Source: JAIRNF01 sp031551125
GTDB taxonomy: Bacteria; Bacteroidota; Bacteroidia; Bacteroidales; UBA932
NCBI GenBank assembly: GCA_031551125.1
Contig: JAVBOB010000001.1
Coordinates: 167,171 to 231,170 of the forward strand
DNA: 64,000 nt
Direction of reading: 5' to 3'
Shown: positions 1-8,300 of the stretch, piece by piece
How the letters are laid out: every line of letters begins with the position of its first letter
Position numbering within the stretch: position 1 is the first letter of the stretch
Program-made: the position numbers and the translations under genes
The notes under the pieces: model-generated
Told to the model about the DNA's origin: nothing
The model's database searches: none
Seen by the model: only the letters and a program-made list of their open reading frames with translations

Positions 1-423
1 AACATTAAGATAGGTGAGCGTACAGCTGAAGATATTAAGATAAACGTTGGTTCGGCGCTAACCGAGCTGTCAAACCCGCCCGAAGAATTTATTGTACGTG
101 GCCCCAACCTTATGACTGCGCTTCCGGTGGAAGTTCCCGTAACGTATCAGGAAATTGCGCAATGTTTGGATAAGTCGCTATCAAAGGTTGAGGGTGGTGT
201 ATTGAGCGTACTGGAGCAAACCCCTCCCGAGCTATACGCTGATATTGTGCAACGCGGTATTTACTTAACAGGTGGCGGAGCGTTGCTGCGCGGATTGGAT
301 AAGCGGTTGTCGGAAAAAATCAACATACCGTTCCACGTTACCGAAGACCCGTTACACGCCGTTGCTCGCGGAACCGGAATTGCGTTGAAGAATGTTGGCC
401 GATTCCCCTTCTTGAAGAGGTAG
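1..423 (+). CDS. mreB: Rod shape-determining protein MreB, C-terminal part (truncated by window start)
   Basis: The frame is open from base 1 and ends at TAG 421-423, giving the last 140 residues of an MreB actin homologue. The fragment opens with IGERTAEDIKI and continues with EEFIVRGPNLMTALP, which match the subdomain IIA region of MreB, and it later has LTGGGALLRGLDKRL, the conserved C-terminal nucleotide-binding glycine loop. MreB polymerises under the inner membrane and guides lateral wall synthesis with MreC, MreD, PBP2 and RodA, all of which follow here in order. An internal ATG at 112 is only a Met inside the protein, not a start. The gene is separated from mreC by a palindromic repeat. 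Identification is secure; the true start lies outside the window. Confidence 0.95.
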   Translation, partial: NIKIGERTAEDIKINVGSALTELSNPPEEFIVRGPNLMTALPVEVPVTYQEIAQCLDKSLSKVEGGVLSVLEQTPPELYADIVQRGIYLTGGGALLRGLDKRLSEKINIPFHVTEDPLHAVARGTGIALKNVGRFPFLKR

Positions 424-437
424 TAGTTAATCAGTAT

Positions 438-509
438 CGTCATTGCGAGGCGTTTTTTGCCGAAGCAATCTGTATATTCGATAGATTGCTTCGCTTCGCT
501 CGCAATGAT
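438..509. repeat. Dispersed palindromic repeat, family R1 (mreB-mreC gap)
   Basis: The arms TCATTGCGAGG and CTCGCAATGAT flank an inner stem GAAGCAATCT / AGATTGCTTC, so the unit can fold into a long hairpin. A second full copy is at 36037-36113 and a decayed one at 52349-52402. This copy ends 28 bp before the GTG start of mreC and lies inside the rod operon. Confidence 0.85.
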
Positions 510-537
510 GCTTAGCCTTTAAAGCATAGTTTAGCAA

Positions 538-1362
538 GTGAATACCCTAATCCGATTTTTGCTAAGGTACCATACGCTACTCCTTTTTTTGTTACTACAA
601 GGGGTAGCGGTTACGCTTATTGTGCGTACAAGTACCTACCAGCAGGCGGAGGTAATGGGTACTGTTCAGGTAGTAAGGTCGTGGGTGTATGATGGAATTG
701 CTGATTTAACGGCATACTTTTCATTGCGGAAAGAGAACGAACGGTTACAGGGAGAAAACACGCTACTCCGCAACCAGCTGAACGAATACCTTACTTCTGA
801 TACTATAAGAACCGTTCAGCAGTATGATACGGTACTGAAAGAATCGTTTACCTACATGTCTGCACGTGTAGTGCAAAGCACCACCAACCAACAACACAAC
901 TTTATTACCATTAATGTGGGACAAAAGCAGGGTGTAAAAGCCGATATGGCCGTTGTATCGTCGGCAGGAGCGGTAGGGGTTGTTACGAAGGTATCGGAAA
1001 ACTATTCCAACATACTGCCTATTATTAATATTGATTCGCATACCAGCGCCAAGCTGTTGCGCACAAACTGCTCCGGAACGTTATTATGGAAAGGGGGAGC
1101 GTACAGGGAGGTCAACCTAACAGATATTCCTCAGCACATTGATGTACAAAAGGGAGATACAGTTGTAACAAGCGGATTTTCGCTTATTTTTCCACAGGGT
1201 ATAATGCTGGGAACTGTGGAGAATTTTGAAATAAAGAAAGGTAACTTTTACGAAATAAGAGTTGCCCTTAGCGTTGATTTTAAGCGGCTACAAGATGTGT
1301 ACGTGTTAAAATCAGCTGGATATCCGGAGATTGATTCGTTATCCGTAGGAGGGTACAAATGA
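538..1362 (+). CDS. mreC: Rod shape-determining protein MreC
   Basis: 274 residues. A membrane anchor at about residues 8-28 (RYHTLLLFLLLQGVAVTLIV) is followed by a coiled-coil region at about 60-90 (SLRKENERLQGENTLLRNQL) and the beta-rich MreC core with INVGQKQGVKADMAVVS. MreC is the periplasmic scaffold that links MreB/MreD to PBP2. The start is GTG at 538: the preceding in-frame codons are CAA and the stop TAG (532-534), so no earlier start is possible. The stop codon overlaps the mreD start as ATGA (1359-1362), indicating translational coupling. An R1 palindrome lies directly upstream. Confidence 0.95.
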   Translation: MNTLIRFLLRYHTLLLFLLLQGVAVTLIVRTSTYQQAEVMGTVQVVRSWVYDGIADLTAYFSLRKENERLQGENTLLRNQLNEYLTSDTIRTVQQYDTVLKESFTYMSARVVQSTTNQQHNFITINVGQKQGVKADMAVVSSAGAVGVVTKVSENYSNILPIINIDSHTSAKLLRTNCSGTLLWKGGAYREVNLTDIPQHIDVQKGDTVVTSGFSLIFPQGIMLGTVENFEIKKGNFYEIRVALSVDFKRLQDVYVLKSAGYPEIDSLSVGGYK

Positions 1363-1877
1363 ATATAAGCGTTGTAAAATATATAGGCATATTTGTGGTA
1401 ATGATATTGCTGCAAGAGTTTGTATTCAATAACATACAAATAGGCACGCTTCTTACTCCCTACATATACATACTGTTCATACTCATACTTCCTTTTTCAT
1501 ATCCGCCATACATGGTACTCATATCCGCCTTCTTGCTGGGGCTTTCGGTTGATTGCTTTTCCACAGGTATGGTGGGTATACATGCTTCTGCATGTCTTAC
1601 TATGGGCTATGCGCGGAAATTTGTTTTCAAAGCCGTTCGTCCAAACGAGGATGATGATGGTAAGCTGGCTCCTACTTTTTACAGCATGGGTTGGCGACCG
1701 TTTCTTGTTTATACGGTAAGCTTGGTGCTTTTGCACCATACGGTCTTGTTCTTCTTAGAAGCAATGAAGTTTGAAAATTTCTTACACACCGTACTTCGTA
1801 TTCTGTTTAGCGTTATACTCTCTACGCTACTGATAGTTCTATTTGAGTTTGCCTTCTTTCGAAGGCCACACCACTAA
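1359..1877 (+). CDS. mreD: Rod shape-determining protein MreD
   Basis: 172 residues, almost entirely hydrophobic with about five membrane segments, as expected of MreD, the integral membrane partner of MreC. It starts with ATG inside the mreC stop (4-bp overlap) and ends 12 bp before mrdA. Sequence conservation in MreD is weak, so the assignment leans on operon position, size and topology. Segments such as YMVLISAFLLGLSVDCFSTG, a helix with a conserved Asp, agree with Bacteroidota MreD. Confidence 0.92.
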   Translation: MNISVVKYIGIFVVMILLQEFVFNNIQIGTLLTPYIYILFILILPFSYPPYMVLISAFLLGLSVDCFSTGMVGIHASACLTMGYARKFVFKAVRPNEDDDGKLAPTFYSMGWRPFLVYTVSLVLLHHTVLFFLEAMKFENFLHTVLRILFSVILSTLLIVLFEFAFFRRPHH

Positions 1878-1889
1878 AACCAGTACGCT

Positions 1890-3749
1890 ATGCAAGTTGG
1901 GGTAGAGAAAAGAAACATCATTATAGTGGTGTTTACGCTGGTAGCAGTGGTTTTGCTAATACGGCTACTTAGCTTACAGGTGTTTGATGACTACTATAAG
2001 CAGGCGGCAAGCAACAACGCGTTTTACAATGAGGTGCAGTATCCGGCACGCGGGTTGATATACGACCGTAACGGGAAAGAGCTGGTGGTAAACCGAACAG
2101 TTTATGATATTATGGCTATTCCTCGGGAGGTAAAGGATGTTGACTCCGCTGAAATATGCCGTGCGCTTAAAGTTGACTTGTCCACCTTACGCCAGCTATT
2201 TGCCGAAGTGGATAAGAAAAAGAAGGGTGCTTCCGGCTACCAGTTTGTAACCTTTATGAAGCAGGTTCCTGCGGAAACCTATGCGCTGTTTCAGGAAAAA
2301 TCGTTCAAGTTCCATGGTTTTTATACGCAGGTGCGTACCAGTCGCAGCTACGTGCGCAACATATCCGGAAACTTGCTGGGTTATATTGGTGAAGTAGATA
2401 AGGAAGCCATACAAAAAAATCCCTACTATCAGCAAGGCGACTATATTGGGAAAACCGGAATAGAAGAGTCGTATGAAGATGTGCTTAGAGGTAAGAAAGG
2501 TGTAAGTATTTACCTCCGTGATGTACACAACCGCATTAAGCAGCCGTACAACAACGGGGAAAGCGATAGCGCTGCCGTTGCCGGAAAAAGCATAGTCTGT
2601 ACCATTGACGGAGATTTGCAGGAGTATGCTGAACGGTTAATGGTGAATAAAATAGGCAGTATTGTTGCTATTGAACCGGCAACGGGAGAGATTTTGAGTA
2701 TGGTTTCCAGCCCCGGATTTTCTCCTGCATTGCTGATGACACCGGAGAGGGGAGCAAACTATGACATGCTTTCTCGTGATAAGTATAAGCCTATGTTCAA
2801 TCGGGCTATCATGTCATCCATGAATCCGCCCGGCTCTACTTTTAAGCTGGCTAATGCGCTTATTGGTTTACAGGAAGGGGTGGTAACACCTGATACGCGA
2901 TATGGCTGCTCAATGGGCTATAAGGTTGGTAGGGGGGTGGGATGCCACGCGCATCCGTCACCGTTGGATATGGAACATTCTATCATGATGTCGTGTAACG
3001 CATACTACTGCCACGTTTTTCGCAATATTATCGACAATCCGAAATATGGTGGAGAGGAAGGAGGCTTGGAGCGTTGGGTGGACTATGTGGAGTCGTTTGG
3101 TTTTGGACCTAAGCTGGGAACCGATTTAGTGGGAGAAAGAAGTGGTAAAGTTCCCAGCGTGAGTTCCTACGATAAGATTCATAGAAAAGGCAACTGGAAA
3201 TCGTTAACCATTATATCGCTGGCTATTGGTCAGGGCGAGATAGGGGCTACGCCTTTGCAGCTGGCTAACTTTTGTGCAATTATTGCCAACAGGGGCTACT
3301 ACATTATCCCTCATATTGTAAAAGAAATTGAGGACGATAGTGTTAGTAGTAAGTATCATGAAAAGCACTACGCCAAAGTAGATTCAAAGCACTACGAAAC
3401 AATAGTTGACGGAATGTATTTGGCTGTTAACAGCCCTCCGGGTAGCGGGGCAACGGCATCGAGGGTACAGATACCCGGTATCAGCATGTGCGGAAAAACA
3501 GGAACTGCACAGAATCCCCATGGAGAGGATAACGCGGTGTTCTTTTGCTTTGCGCCGAAAGATAATCCGAAGATTGCCATTGCCGTGTATGTTGAAAATG
3601 CCGGATTTGGTGGTACGTATGCCGCTCCCATCGCCAGCTTGATGGTGGAGAAATACCTTACCGGAAAAGTGGAGCGCGCTTACATGGAGGAAAGCGTACT
3701 ATCAACAGACTTAAGGTCAAAATGGGGTAATAAGAAAAGGGCTAAGTAG
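1890..3749 (+). CDS. mrdA: Penicillin-binding protein 2, elongation-specific transpeptidase
   Basis: 619 residues. An N-terminal membrane anchor (about 9-28) is followed by the PBP dimerisation/pedestal domain beginning at the ARGLIYDRNG motif, then the transpeptidase domain. Active-site motifs are visible: S316-T-F-K319 (in PPGSTFK), a later SCN (in MMSCNAYY) and K536-T-G (in CGKTGTAQ). The enzyme cross-links peptidoglycan in the periplasm during elongation, paired with the glycosyltransferase RodA encoded next. Length and motif order are normal for class B PBP2. The start ATG at 1890 directly precedes the basic residues before the anchor. It is followed by a 219-bp gap holding dispersed repeats before rodA. 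Confidence 0.96.
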   Translation: MQVGVEKRNIIIVVFTLVAVVLLIRLLSLQVFDDYYKQAASNNAFYNEVQYPARGLIYDRNGKELVVNRTVYDIMAIPREVKDVDSAEICRALKVDLSTLRQLFAEVDKKKKGASGYQFVTFMKQVPAETYALFQEKSFKFHGFYTQVRTSRSYVRNISGNLLGYIGEVDKEAIQKNPYYQQGDYIGKTGIEESYEDVLRGKKGVSIYLRDVHNRIKQPYNNGESDSAAVAGKSIVCTIDGDLQEYAERLMVNKIGSIVAIEPATGEILSMVSSPGFSPALLMTPERGANYDMLSRDKYKPMFNRAIMSSMNPPGSTFKLANALIGLQEGVVTPDTRYGCSMGYKVGRGVGCHAHPSPLDMEHSIMMSCNAYYCHVFRNIIDNPKYGGEEGGLERWVDYVESFGFGPKLGTDLVGERSGKVPSVSSYDKIHRKGNWKSLTIISLAIGQGEIGATPLQLANFCAIIANRGYYIIPHIVKEIEDDSVSSKYHEKHYAKVDSKHYETIVDGMYLAVNSPPGSGATASRVQIPGISMCGKTGTAQNPHGEDNAVFFCFAPKDNPKIAIAVYVENAGFGGTYAAPIASLMVEKYLTGKVERAYMEESVLSTDLRSKWGNKKRAK

Positions 3750-3968
3750 GTCTATTGGTGAATGGTGAGTAGTGAATGGTTAATGGTAAGAAAATTCTTT
3801 TGAGGAGGCTTATGAGTTAATCGTTTAACCGCAAAGGTTTTCCAGGTAGGTGGTGAGGGTATAGTTGCTGTATTTTTATGTGGTTCTATGTACCTACTGT
3901 GCCTATGTGGTGAAAAGTTGGGGGTAGAGCAAAGGTGTAATAGTTAATTGAGTTAAATAGTATAGCTC
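3750..3968. repeat. Repeat-bearing gap between mrdA and rodA
   Basis: No gene is visible. The gap contains a TGAATGGTTAATGGTAA-like tract (3760-3790) that recurs at about 47245-47282, a GTTAATCGTTTAAC tract near 3815-3830 that recurs at 33000-33012, and at 3870-3915 a copy of the 'CTATGTACCTACTGTGCCTATGTGGTG' family also present at 48135-48358. Confidence 0.7.
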
Positions 3969-5381
3969 GTGGCAAGAAGTAAAAGCATAGCAGCAACGTT
4001 AGATTGGTCGGTAGTATTTATCTACTTGGCGCTGGTGTTTATTGGCTGGATTAGTATTTATGCTGCCGTGTATGATGATGAGCACAGCAGCATACTTGAC
4101 ATGTCGCAGAAGTACGGCATGCAAATGATTTGGATACTGGCCGGCATGACCTTAGCCTTAGTTGTAATGTTGCTGGATGCCAAGGTGTACCCTGTTTTTG
4201 CCTATCTTATATACGGCGGCATAGTATGTTTGCTTGTACTTGTACTGTTTGCCGGAACGGAGGTTAACGGGTCTAAGTCTTGGTTTTCCATCGGCCCCGT
4301 GCGCTTACAGCCCGCCGAGCTGGCGAAAATGGCAACAGCTTTGGCGTTGGCTAAGCTAATGAGTGAGCGAGGGTTTAAGCTGGGAAACCCATCGTACATC
4401 ATGAAAATCGCTCTTATCATCATGATTCCGGTAGGGCTTATCTTTTTGCAGCATGACATGGGGTCTGCGTTGGTATTTGCTTCATTTTCTATTATGTTTT
4501 TCAGAGAAGGGCTATCAGGCTGGGTTATGAGCCTTATTGTTTACCTTATAGCCATGTTTCTCTTTGCTTTAGCTTTTGACCCCTACATTGTCTTTATTGT
4601 TACAGCTATGGTTGCGCTGGTGGTGTATGCTGTTCTAAGTCGACGGTTTTTTACCTCGTTTTTAATGGCGTTGTTGTTTTTTATATTGGTTTTTGGTGGT
4701 TCTTGGCTTGCAAGAAAAGCGGGGCTTACGTTGAGTAAGGAGTTGCTGGTGTTGGGTAGTGTAGCTGTTATAGGCGCATACGGCTTAATAAAGACCTTTC
4801 AAAAAAAGATACGTTACACCTACTACATCCTTTTGTTCTTTATTGCTTCCTGTGTTTACACATATTCGGTTGACTATGTAGTTGATAATATTCTTGAGCC
4901 GCACCAGCGAATAAGAATTGAGAACTTGGTAGGTAAAAATATTGACTTGCAGAAAGCAGGGTACAACGTACACCAAGCAAAAATAGCCATAGGCTCCGGA
5001 GGTTTCATGGGTAAGGGTTTTCTAAATGGAACGCAAACGCGTTATAACTACGTTCCCGAGCAGAGCACCGATTTTATTTTTTGTACAATAGGAGAGGAGT
5101 GGGGCTTTGTTGGGTGTATGGTTGTTATTGGGCTTTACCTGGCATTGCTGATTAAGCTGGTGATGATGTCGGAGCGACAGAAAGAGCCGTTTGCCCGTAT
5201 TTACGGTTACTGCGTGGCCTCTATCCTGTTCTTCCACTTTTTTGTCAATATTGCCATGACCATAGGGTTGGCGCCTGTTATTGGCATACCCCTTCCCTTT
5301 ATCAGCTATGGGGGCTCATCGCTATGGTCGTTTACCGTGCTGTTGTTCATCATGCTGAAAATGGATGCTTCACGGTACTAA
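3969..5381 (+). CDS. rodA: Rod shape-determining protein RodA, SEDS peptidoglycan glycosyltransferase
   Basis: 470 residues with about ten membrane helices. SEDS signatures are present: GSKSWFSIGPVRLQPAEL in the N-terminal half, the EQSTDFIFCTIGEEWGF segment, and the C-terminal PLPFISYGGSS. RodA polymerises lipid II glycan strands and works with PBP2. A long internal stretch (about residues 210-300) adds extra hydrophobic segments, which makes the protein longer than E. coli RodA (370); this is common in Bacteroidota. The start is GTG at 3969, the only plausible initiation codon before the first conserved segment. Last gene of the rod cluster. Confidence 0.95.
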   Translation: MARSKSIAATLDWSVVFIYLALVFIGWISIYAAVYDDEHSSILDMSQKYGMQMIWILAGMTLALVVMLLDAKVYPVFAYLIYGGIVCLLVLVLFAGTEVNGSKSWFSIGPVRLQPAELAKMATALALAKLMSERGFKLGNPSYIMKIALIIMIPVGLIFLQHDMGSALVFASFSIMFFREGLSGWVMSLIVYLIAMFLFALAFDPYIVFIVTAMVALVVYAVLSRRFFTSFLMALLFFILVFGGSWLARKAGLTLSKELLVLGSVAVIGAYGLIKTFQKKIRYTYYILLFFIASCVYTYSVDYVVDNILEPHQRIRIENLVGKNIDLQKAGYNVHQAKIAIGSGGFMGKGFLNGTQTRYNYVPEQSTDFIFCTIGEEWGFVGCMVVIGLYLALLIKLVMMSERQKEPFARIYGYCVASILFFHFFVNIAMTIGLAPVIGIPLPFISYGGSSLWSFTVLLFIMLKMDASRY

Positions 5382-5399
5382 AGAATTGAAGATTTTTTA

Positions 5400-5557
5400 T
5401 TGATTATTGAATAGTATTAGAACAAAGATTTTAAGAACAAGGAGCAAAGAGTTCACGCAGTTCCTAATTTATAGAATTTATTTTCTTTGCTCTTTGTTCC
5501 TTGTTCTTCATGTCCTTAGCCAATAATCAATGTTCAATAAACAATATTCAATATAAA
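5400..5557. repeat. Dispersed repeat with inverted arms (AACAAAG family)
   Basis: Left arm AGAACAAGGAGCAAAGAG (5430s-5450) faces right arm CTTTGCTCTTTGTTCCTTG (5483-5501), flanked by outer AT-rich arms (TTGATTATTGAATA and CAATAATCAATGTTCAATA). Related inverted units occur at 15800-15985 and 19712-19795. The 3' arm runs up to the ATG of the next gene, and a closely similar AAACAATATTCAATTATA tract stands just before gldF. Confidence 0.75.
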
Positions 5558-5558
5558 T

Positions 5559-5888
5559 ATGACAGTTGCTGAGCTTCAACAACAGGTTGACGAGTGGATA
5601 AAAACGCATGGCGTTCGCTATTTCAGCGAGCTTACCAACATGGCTATGCTTACGGAGGAAGTGGGCGAGGTGGCTCGCATTATTGCTCGTACATACGGAG
5701 AACAATCACACAAATCTTCTGATAAAGATAAAAACTTAGCCGATGAATTGGCCGATGTACTATTTGTGTTGGTATGCTTAGCCAACCAAACAGGTGTGAA
5801 CTTGGAGGAGGCGTTTGCGAAGAACATGGAGAAGAAAACTCTTCGCGATGCTGATAGACATAAGCAAAACGAAAAGCTGGCGCAGTAA
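5559..5888 (+). CDS. MazG-like nucleotide pyrophosphohydrolase
   Basis: 109 residues, a compact all-alpha protein. The metal-binding signature of the MazG/dUTPase-like fold is present as EEVGE near residues 30-34 and DELADVLF near 68-75. Members hydrolyse nucleoside triphosphates to monophosphates and pyrophosphate, often as house-cleaning enzymes in the cytoplasm. The size fits the single-domain MazG-like group rather than two-domain MazG. It is followed after 10 bp by the FAH-family gene, so the two are probably co-transcribed. The precise substrate cannot be told from sequence. Confidence 0.88.
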   Translation: MTVAELQQQVDEWIKTHGVRYFSELTNMAMLTEEVGEVARIIARTYGEQSHKSSDKDKNLADELADVLFVLVCLANQTGVNLEEAFAKNMEKKTLRDADRHKQNEKLAQ

Positions 5889-5898
5889 AATTTGGTTT

Positions 5899-6516
5899 AT
5901 GAAAATTATCTGTATAGCGTGGAACTACGTTGACCATACAAAGGAGTTGCATAATACGGTTCCCCCCAACCCTGTTTTCTTCCTGAAGCCCGATACGGCC
6001 TTGCTACGAAATAATCAACCGTTTTTTTACCCCGATTTTACAAAAAACTTGCACTACGAAACGGAGCTGGTTGTTCGTATTGATAGGGTAGGACGCAGCA
6101 TTGCCGAAAAGTTTGCTCATCGTTACTATAGTGAGGTTGGAATAGGTATTGATTTTACCGCTCGTGATGTGCAGCAACAATGTAGAGAGCAGGGGCAACC
6201 GTGGGAAATAGCCAAAGCCTTTGATTTTTCAGCCCCGCTTAGCGCGCGTTTTATTCCAATTGCCGACTTAGGCGGAGACATATCAAACATTCCGTTTCAT
6301 CTCAATATTAACGGAAGTACAGTGCAGCAAGGTAACAGCCGTGATATGATATTCAATGTTGATAAGCTGATTGCCTACGTATCGCAATTTATAACGCTAA
6401 AGATTGGTGATTTAATTTTTACCGGAACACCTGTAGGTGTTGGGGCTGTTCAAATTGGTGACCATTTGCAAGCATACATTGCCGATGAATTGTTGCTTGA
6501 TTTTGAAATAAAATAA
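5899..6516 (+). CDS. Fumarylacetoacetate hydrolase (FAH) family protein
   Basis: 205 residues from ATG 5899; the frame stays open further upstream, but that extension overlaps the MazG-like gene and carries no conserved sequence. Family signatures are FFLKPDTAL, the metal-binding YETELVVRI (E-x-E type), GIDFTARDVQ, AKAFDFSAP and the C-terminal LIFTGTPVGVG. Relatives act as hydrolases, hydratases or oxaloacetate decarboxylases (FAHD1-like) on 2-keto acids. The short single-domain form fits the YcgM/FAHD1 group. Substrate not assignable. Located 10 bp after the MazG-like gene. Confidence 0.9.
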   Translation: MKIICIAWNYVDHTKELHNTVPPNPVFFLKPDTALLRNNQPFFYPDFTKNLHYETELVVRIDRVGRSIAEKFAHRYYSEVGIGIDFTARDVQQQCREQGQPWEIAKAFDFSAPLSARFIPIADLGGDISNIPFHLNINGSTVQQGNSRDMIFNVDKLIAYVSQFITLKIGDLIFTGTPVGVGAVQIGDHLQAYIADELLLDFEIK

Positions 6517-6520
6517 CGAC

Positions 6521-6679
6521 ATGGCACACAGATGACGCAGATAGAACATAGAACAGAGATGAACACAGTTTTAAAGAATAATACAGAGTACACGGAGAAG
6601 CTACAGAGAACTACAGAGTCATTTAAATCTAAAAAGTAGAATCCTTTACTGTGTTTTATCTGCGTCATCTGTGTGCCAT
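6521..6679. repeat. Inverted repeat, 'cacagatgacgcag' family
   Basis: A perfect 23-bp inverted repeat: left arm 6521-6543 begins ATGGCACACAGATGACGCAG and right arm 6657-6679 is its exact reverse complement. The interior is made of short related words (GAACACAG, ACACGGAGAAG, CTACAGAG). The same family fills gaps near 18480, 20000, 50490, 52050, 58570, 61200 and 63900. It ends 15 bp before the next start codon. Confidence 0.88.
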
Positions 6680-6694
6680 TTTATAATACGTGCA

Positions 6695-6994
6695 ATGAAA
6701 AAAGAAAAATACAACTCGTTAGCCTTAGGGCTAGTCATAGCTATACTACTACCCTTACTTGTGTTTGCATGTGTTTACCTGTTTCACTACAAAAATATAC
6801 CGGCCTATCAGGTGTTGGGATTAAAAGCGTTTATACAGACAAACGGTTCAAAAATACTCAGCCTGTGCGCCATTGTTAACCTTGCTCCCTTCTATCTTTT
6901 TCTGCAAACCGAACGAATGAGGTCGGTACGTGGCGTTGTATTCGGAACTTTAACCGTAGGGGTGTTGGTATTTTTACTATTTTTACTTGGCTAA
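6695..6994 (+). CDS. Small membrane protein of unknown function
   Basis: 99 residues from ATG 6695 (MKKEKYNSLALG); an in-frame GTG further upstream falls within the repeat and is unlikely to be used. Three hydrophobic segments are visible at about 10-34, 50-66 and 78-98, separated by short polar loops, so this is an inner-membrane protein. No known domain recognised. It lies 78 bp upstream of lpxB on the same strand, which suggests co-transcription with it and perhaps a link to envelope biogenesis, but that is only inference from position. Confidence 0.75.
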   Translation: MKKEKYNSLALGLVIAILLPLLVFACVYLFHYKNIPAYQVLGLKAFIQTNGSKILSLCAIVNLAPFYLFLQTERMRSVRGVVFGTLTVGVLVFLLFLLG

Positions 6995-7072
6995 AATATA
7001 GGTTGAGGTTTATTCTACTGCTTTCTGCATTGGTTCGACTTTAAATGGCTGCGATAAAAATTCTCAATTATA

Positions 7073-8206
7073 ATGAAATACTATATCATAGCAGGCGAAG
7101 CTTCCGGTGATTTACACGGTTCAAATCTGATGAAGGGTTTGAAGGAGGTTGACCCGCAGGCCGAGTTTCGTTTTTGGGGCGGAGACCTTATGCTGGAGCA
7201 GGGAGGTACGCTGGTAAAGCACTACAAGGATACGGCTATCATAGGATTTTTTGAGGTGGTAAAACAGCTGAATACTATCACCAAAAACATACGGATGTGC
7301 AAGGCTGATGTGTTAGCCTATAAACCCGATGTGTTGATACTTATAGACTATCCGGGCTTTAACTTTCGTATAGCAGAGCATGCACACAAGCATGGCGTAA
7401 AGGTGTTTTACTACATTGCCCCCAAGGTGTGGGCGTGGAAGGAGTCTCGCGTAAAGCGCCTGCAAAAGTTTGTAGATAAGCTGTTCATCATATTCCCGTT
7501 CGAGATAGAATACTTTAAACGCTGGGGTATTAATGCCCGCTACGAGGGTAATCCGCTGGTTGATTCGATAGGTGATAAGCTGGCTGCAAAAGCTACTTTT
7601 GCCGAATTTACGAGTAAGAATAAGCTGCCCGAAAAACCGATTGTGGCTATACTGGCAGGTAGTCGTAAACAAGAGGTGGCATATATTATGCCTCGTGTAA
7701 AACGGCTGGTGGCGGAGTTTCCTACCCATCAGTTTGTGCTGGCTGCTGCCCCTTCTCTTGATAAAGAGTTCTACGATAAATATGTCAGTTCTTCTGATAA
7801 CATAGCGGTTGTGTACGGTCAAACATACGATGCGCTTATGCAGGCCGATGCTGCTATTGTTGCATCAGGAACGGCAACGCTCGAAACGGCCTTGCTTGGT
7901 ACTCCGCAAGTGGTGTGCTACGGTGGAAGTGAAATTTCGTACCAAATAGCCAAGCATTTGGTGAAGGTGAAATACATATCATTGGTAAATATTATAATGG
8001 ATAGCCCTGTTGTAAAGGAGCTGATACAGCATGATATGTCATTCGATAAAATGAAAGCGGAGCTAAGCGCGTTGCTTTCTGATGAGGGCTATCGTAACGC
8101 TCAGCTGCAAGCGTACCATAAGCTGCAAGGCATGTTAGGCGAACGTGGTTCGTCGGCACGTGTAGCCAAAGCCATGATTGAGGAATTGAAGGCAATGCAG
8201 GGTTAA
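7073..8206 (+). CDS. lpxB: Lipid-A-disaccharide synthase
   Basis: 377 residues, the usual length for LpxB (GT19). The N-terminal motif GEASGDLHG is at residues 8-16, followed by FWGGDLM, IDYPGFNFR and YYIAPKVWAWKESR, all typical of LpxB, and a C-terminal ASGTATLETAL nucleotide-sugar binding loop. The enzyme joins UDP-2,3-diacylglucosamine and lipid X to form the lipid A disaccharide at the cytoplasmic face of the inner membrane. Its 3' end is followed by REP hairpins of the RAYT element. Confidence 0.97.
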   Translation: MKYYIIAGEASGDLHGSNLMKGLKEVDPQAEFRFWGGDLMLEQGGTLVKHYKDTAIIGFFEVVKQLNTITKNIRMCKADVLAYKPDVLILIDYPGFNFRIAEHAHKHGVKVFYYIAPKVWAWKESRVKRLQKFVDKLFIIFPFEIEYFKRWGINARYEGNPLVDSIGDKLAAKATFAEFTSKNKLPEKPIVAILAGSRKQEVAYIMPRVKRLVAEFPTHQFVLAAAPSLDKEFYDKYVSSSDNIAVVYGQTYDALMQADAAIVASGTATLETALLGTPQVVCYGGSEISYQIAKHLVKVKYISLVNIIMDSPVVKELIQHDMSFDKMKAELSALLSDEGYRNAQLQAYHKLQGMLGERGSSARVAKAMIEELKAMQG

Positions 8207-8300
8207 ATGATTGGTATGTTAGTAATATTAAGTTATGCGTTAAGGTATAATGGATAAGATTGTTCGGAAAAGTTATAGTTGAGCGAGTGATGTAATGATA

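Noticed and set aside
7313..7822. 169-residue frame antisense to lpxB
   Set aside because: Complete overlap with a well-conserved gene in lpxB; shadow frame.
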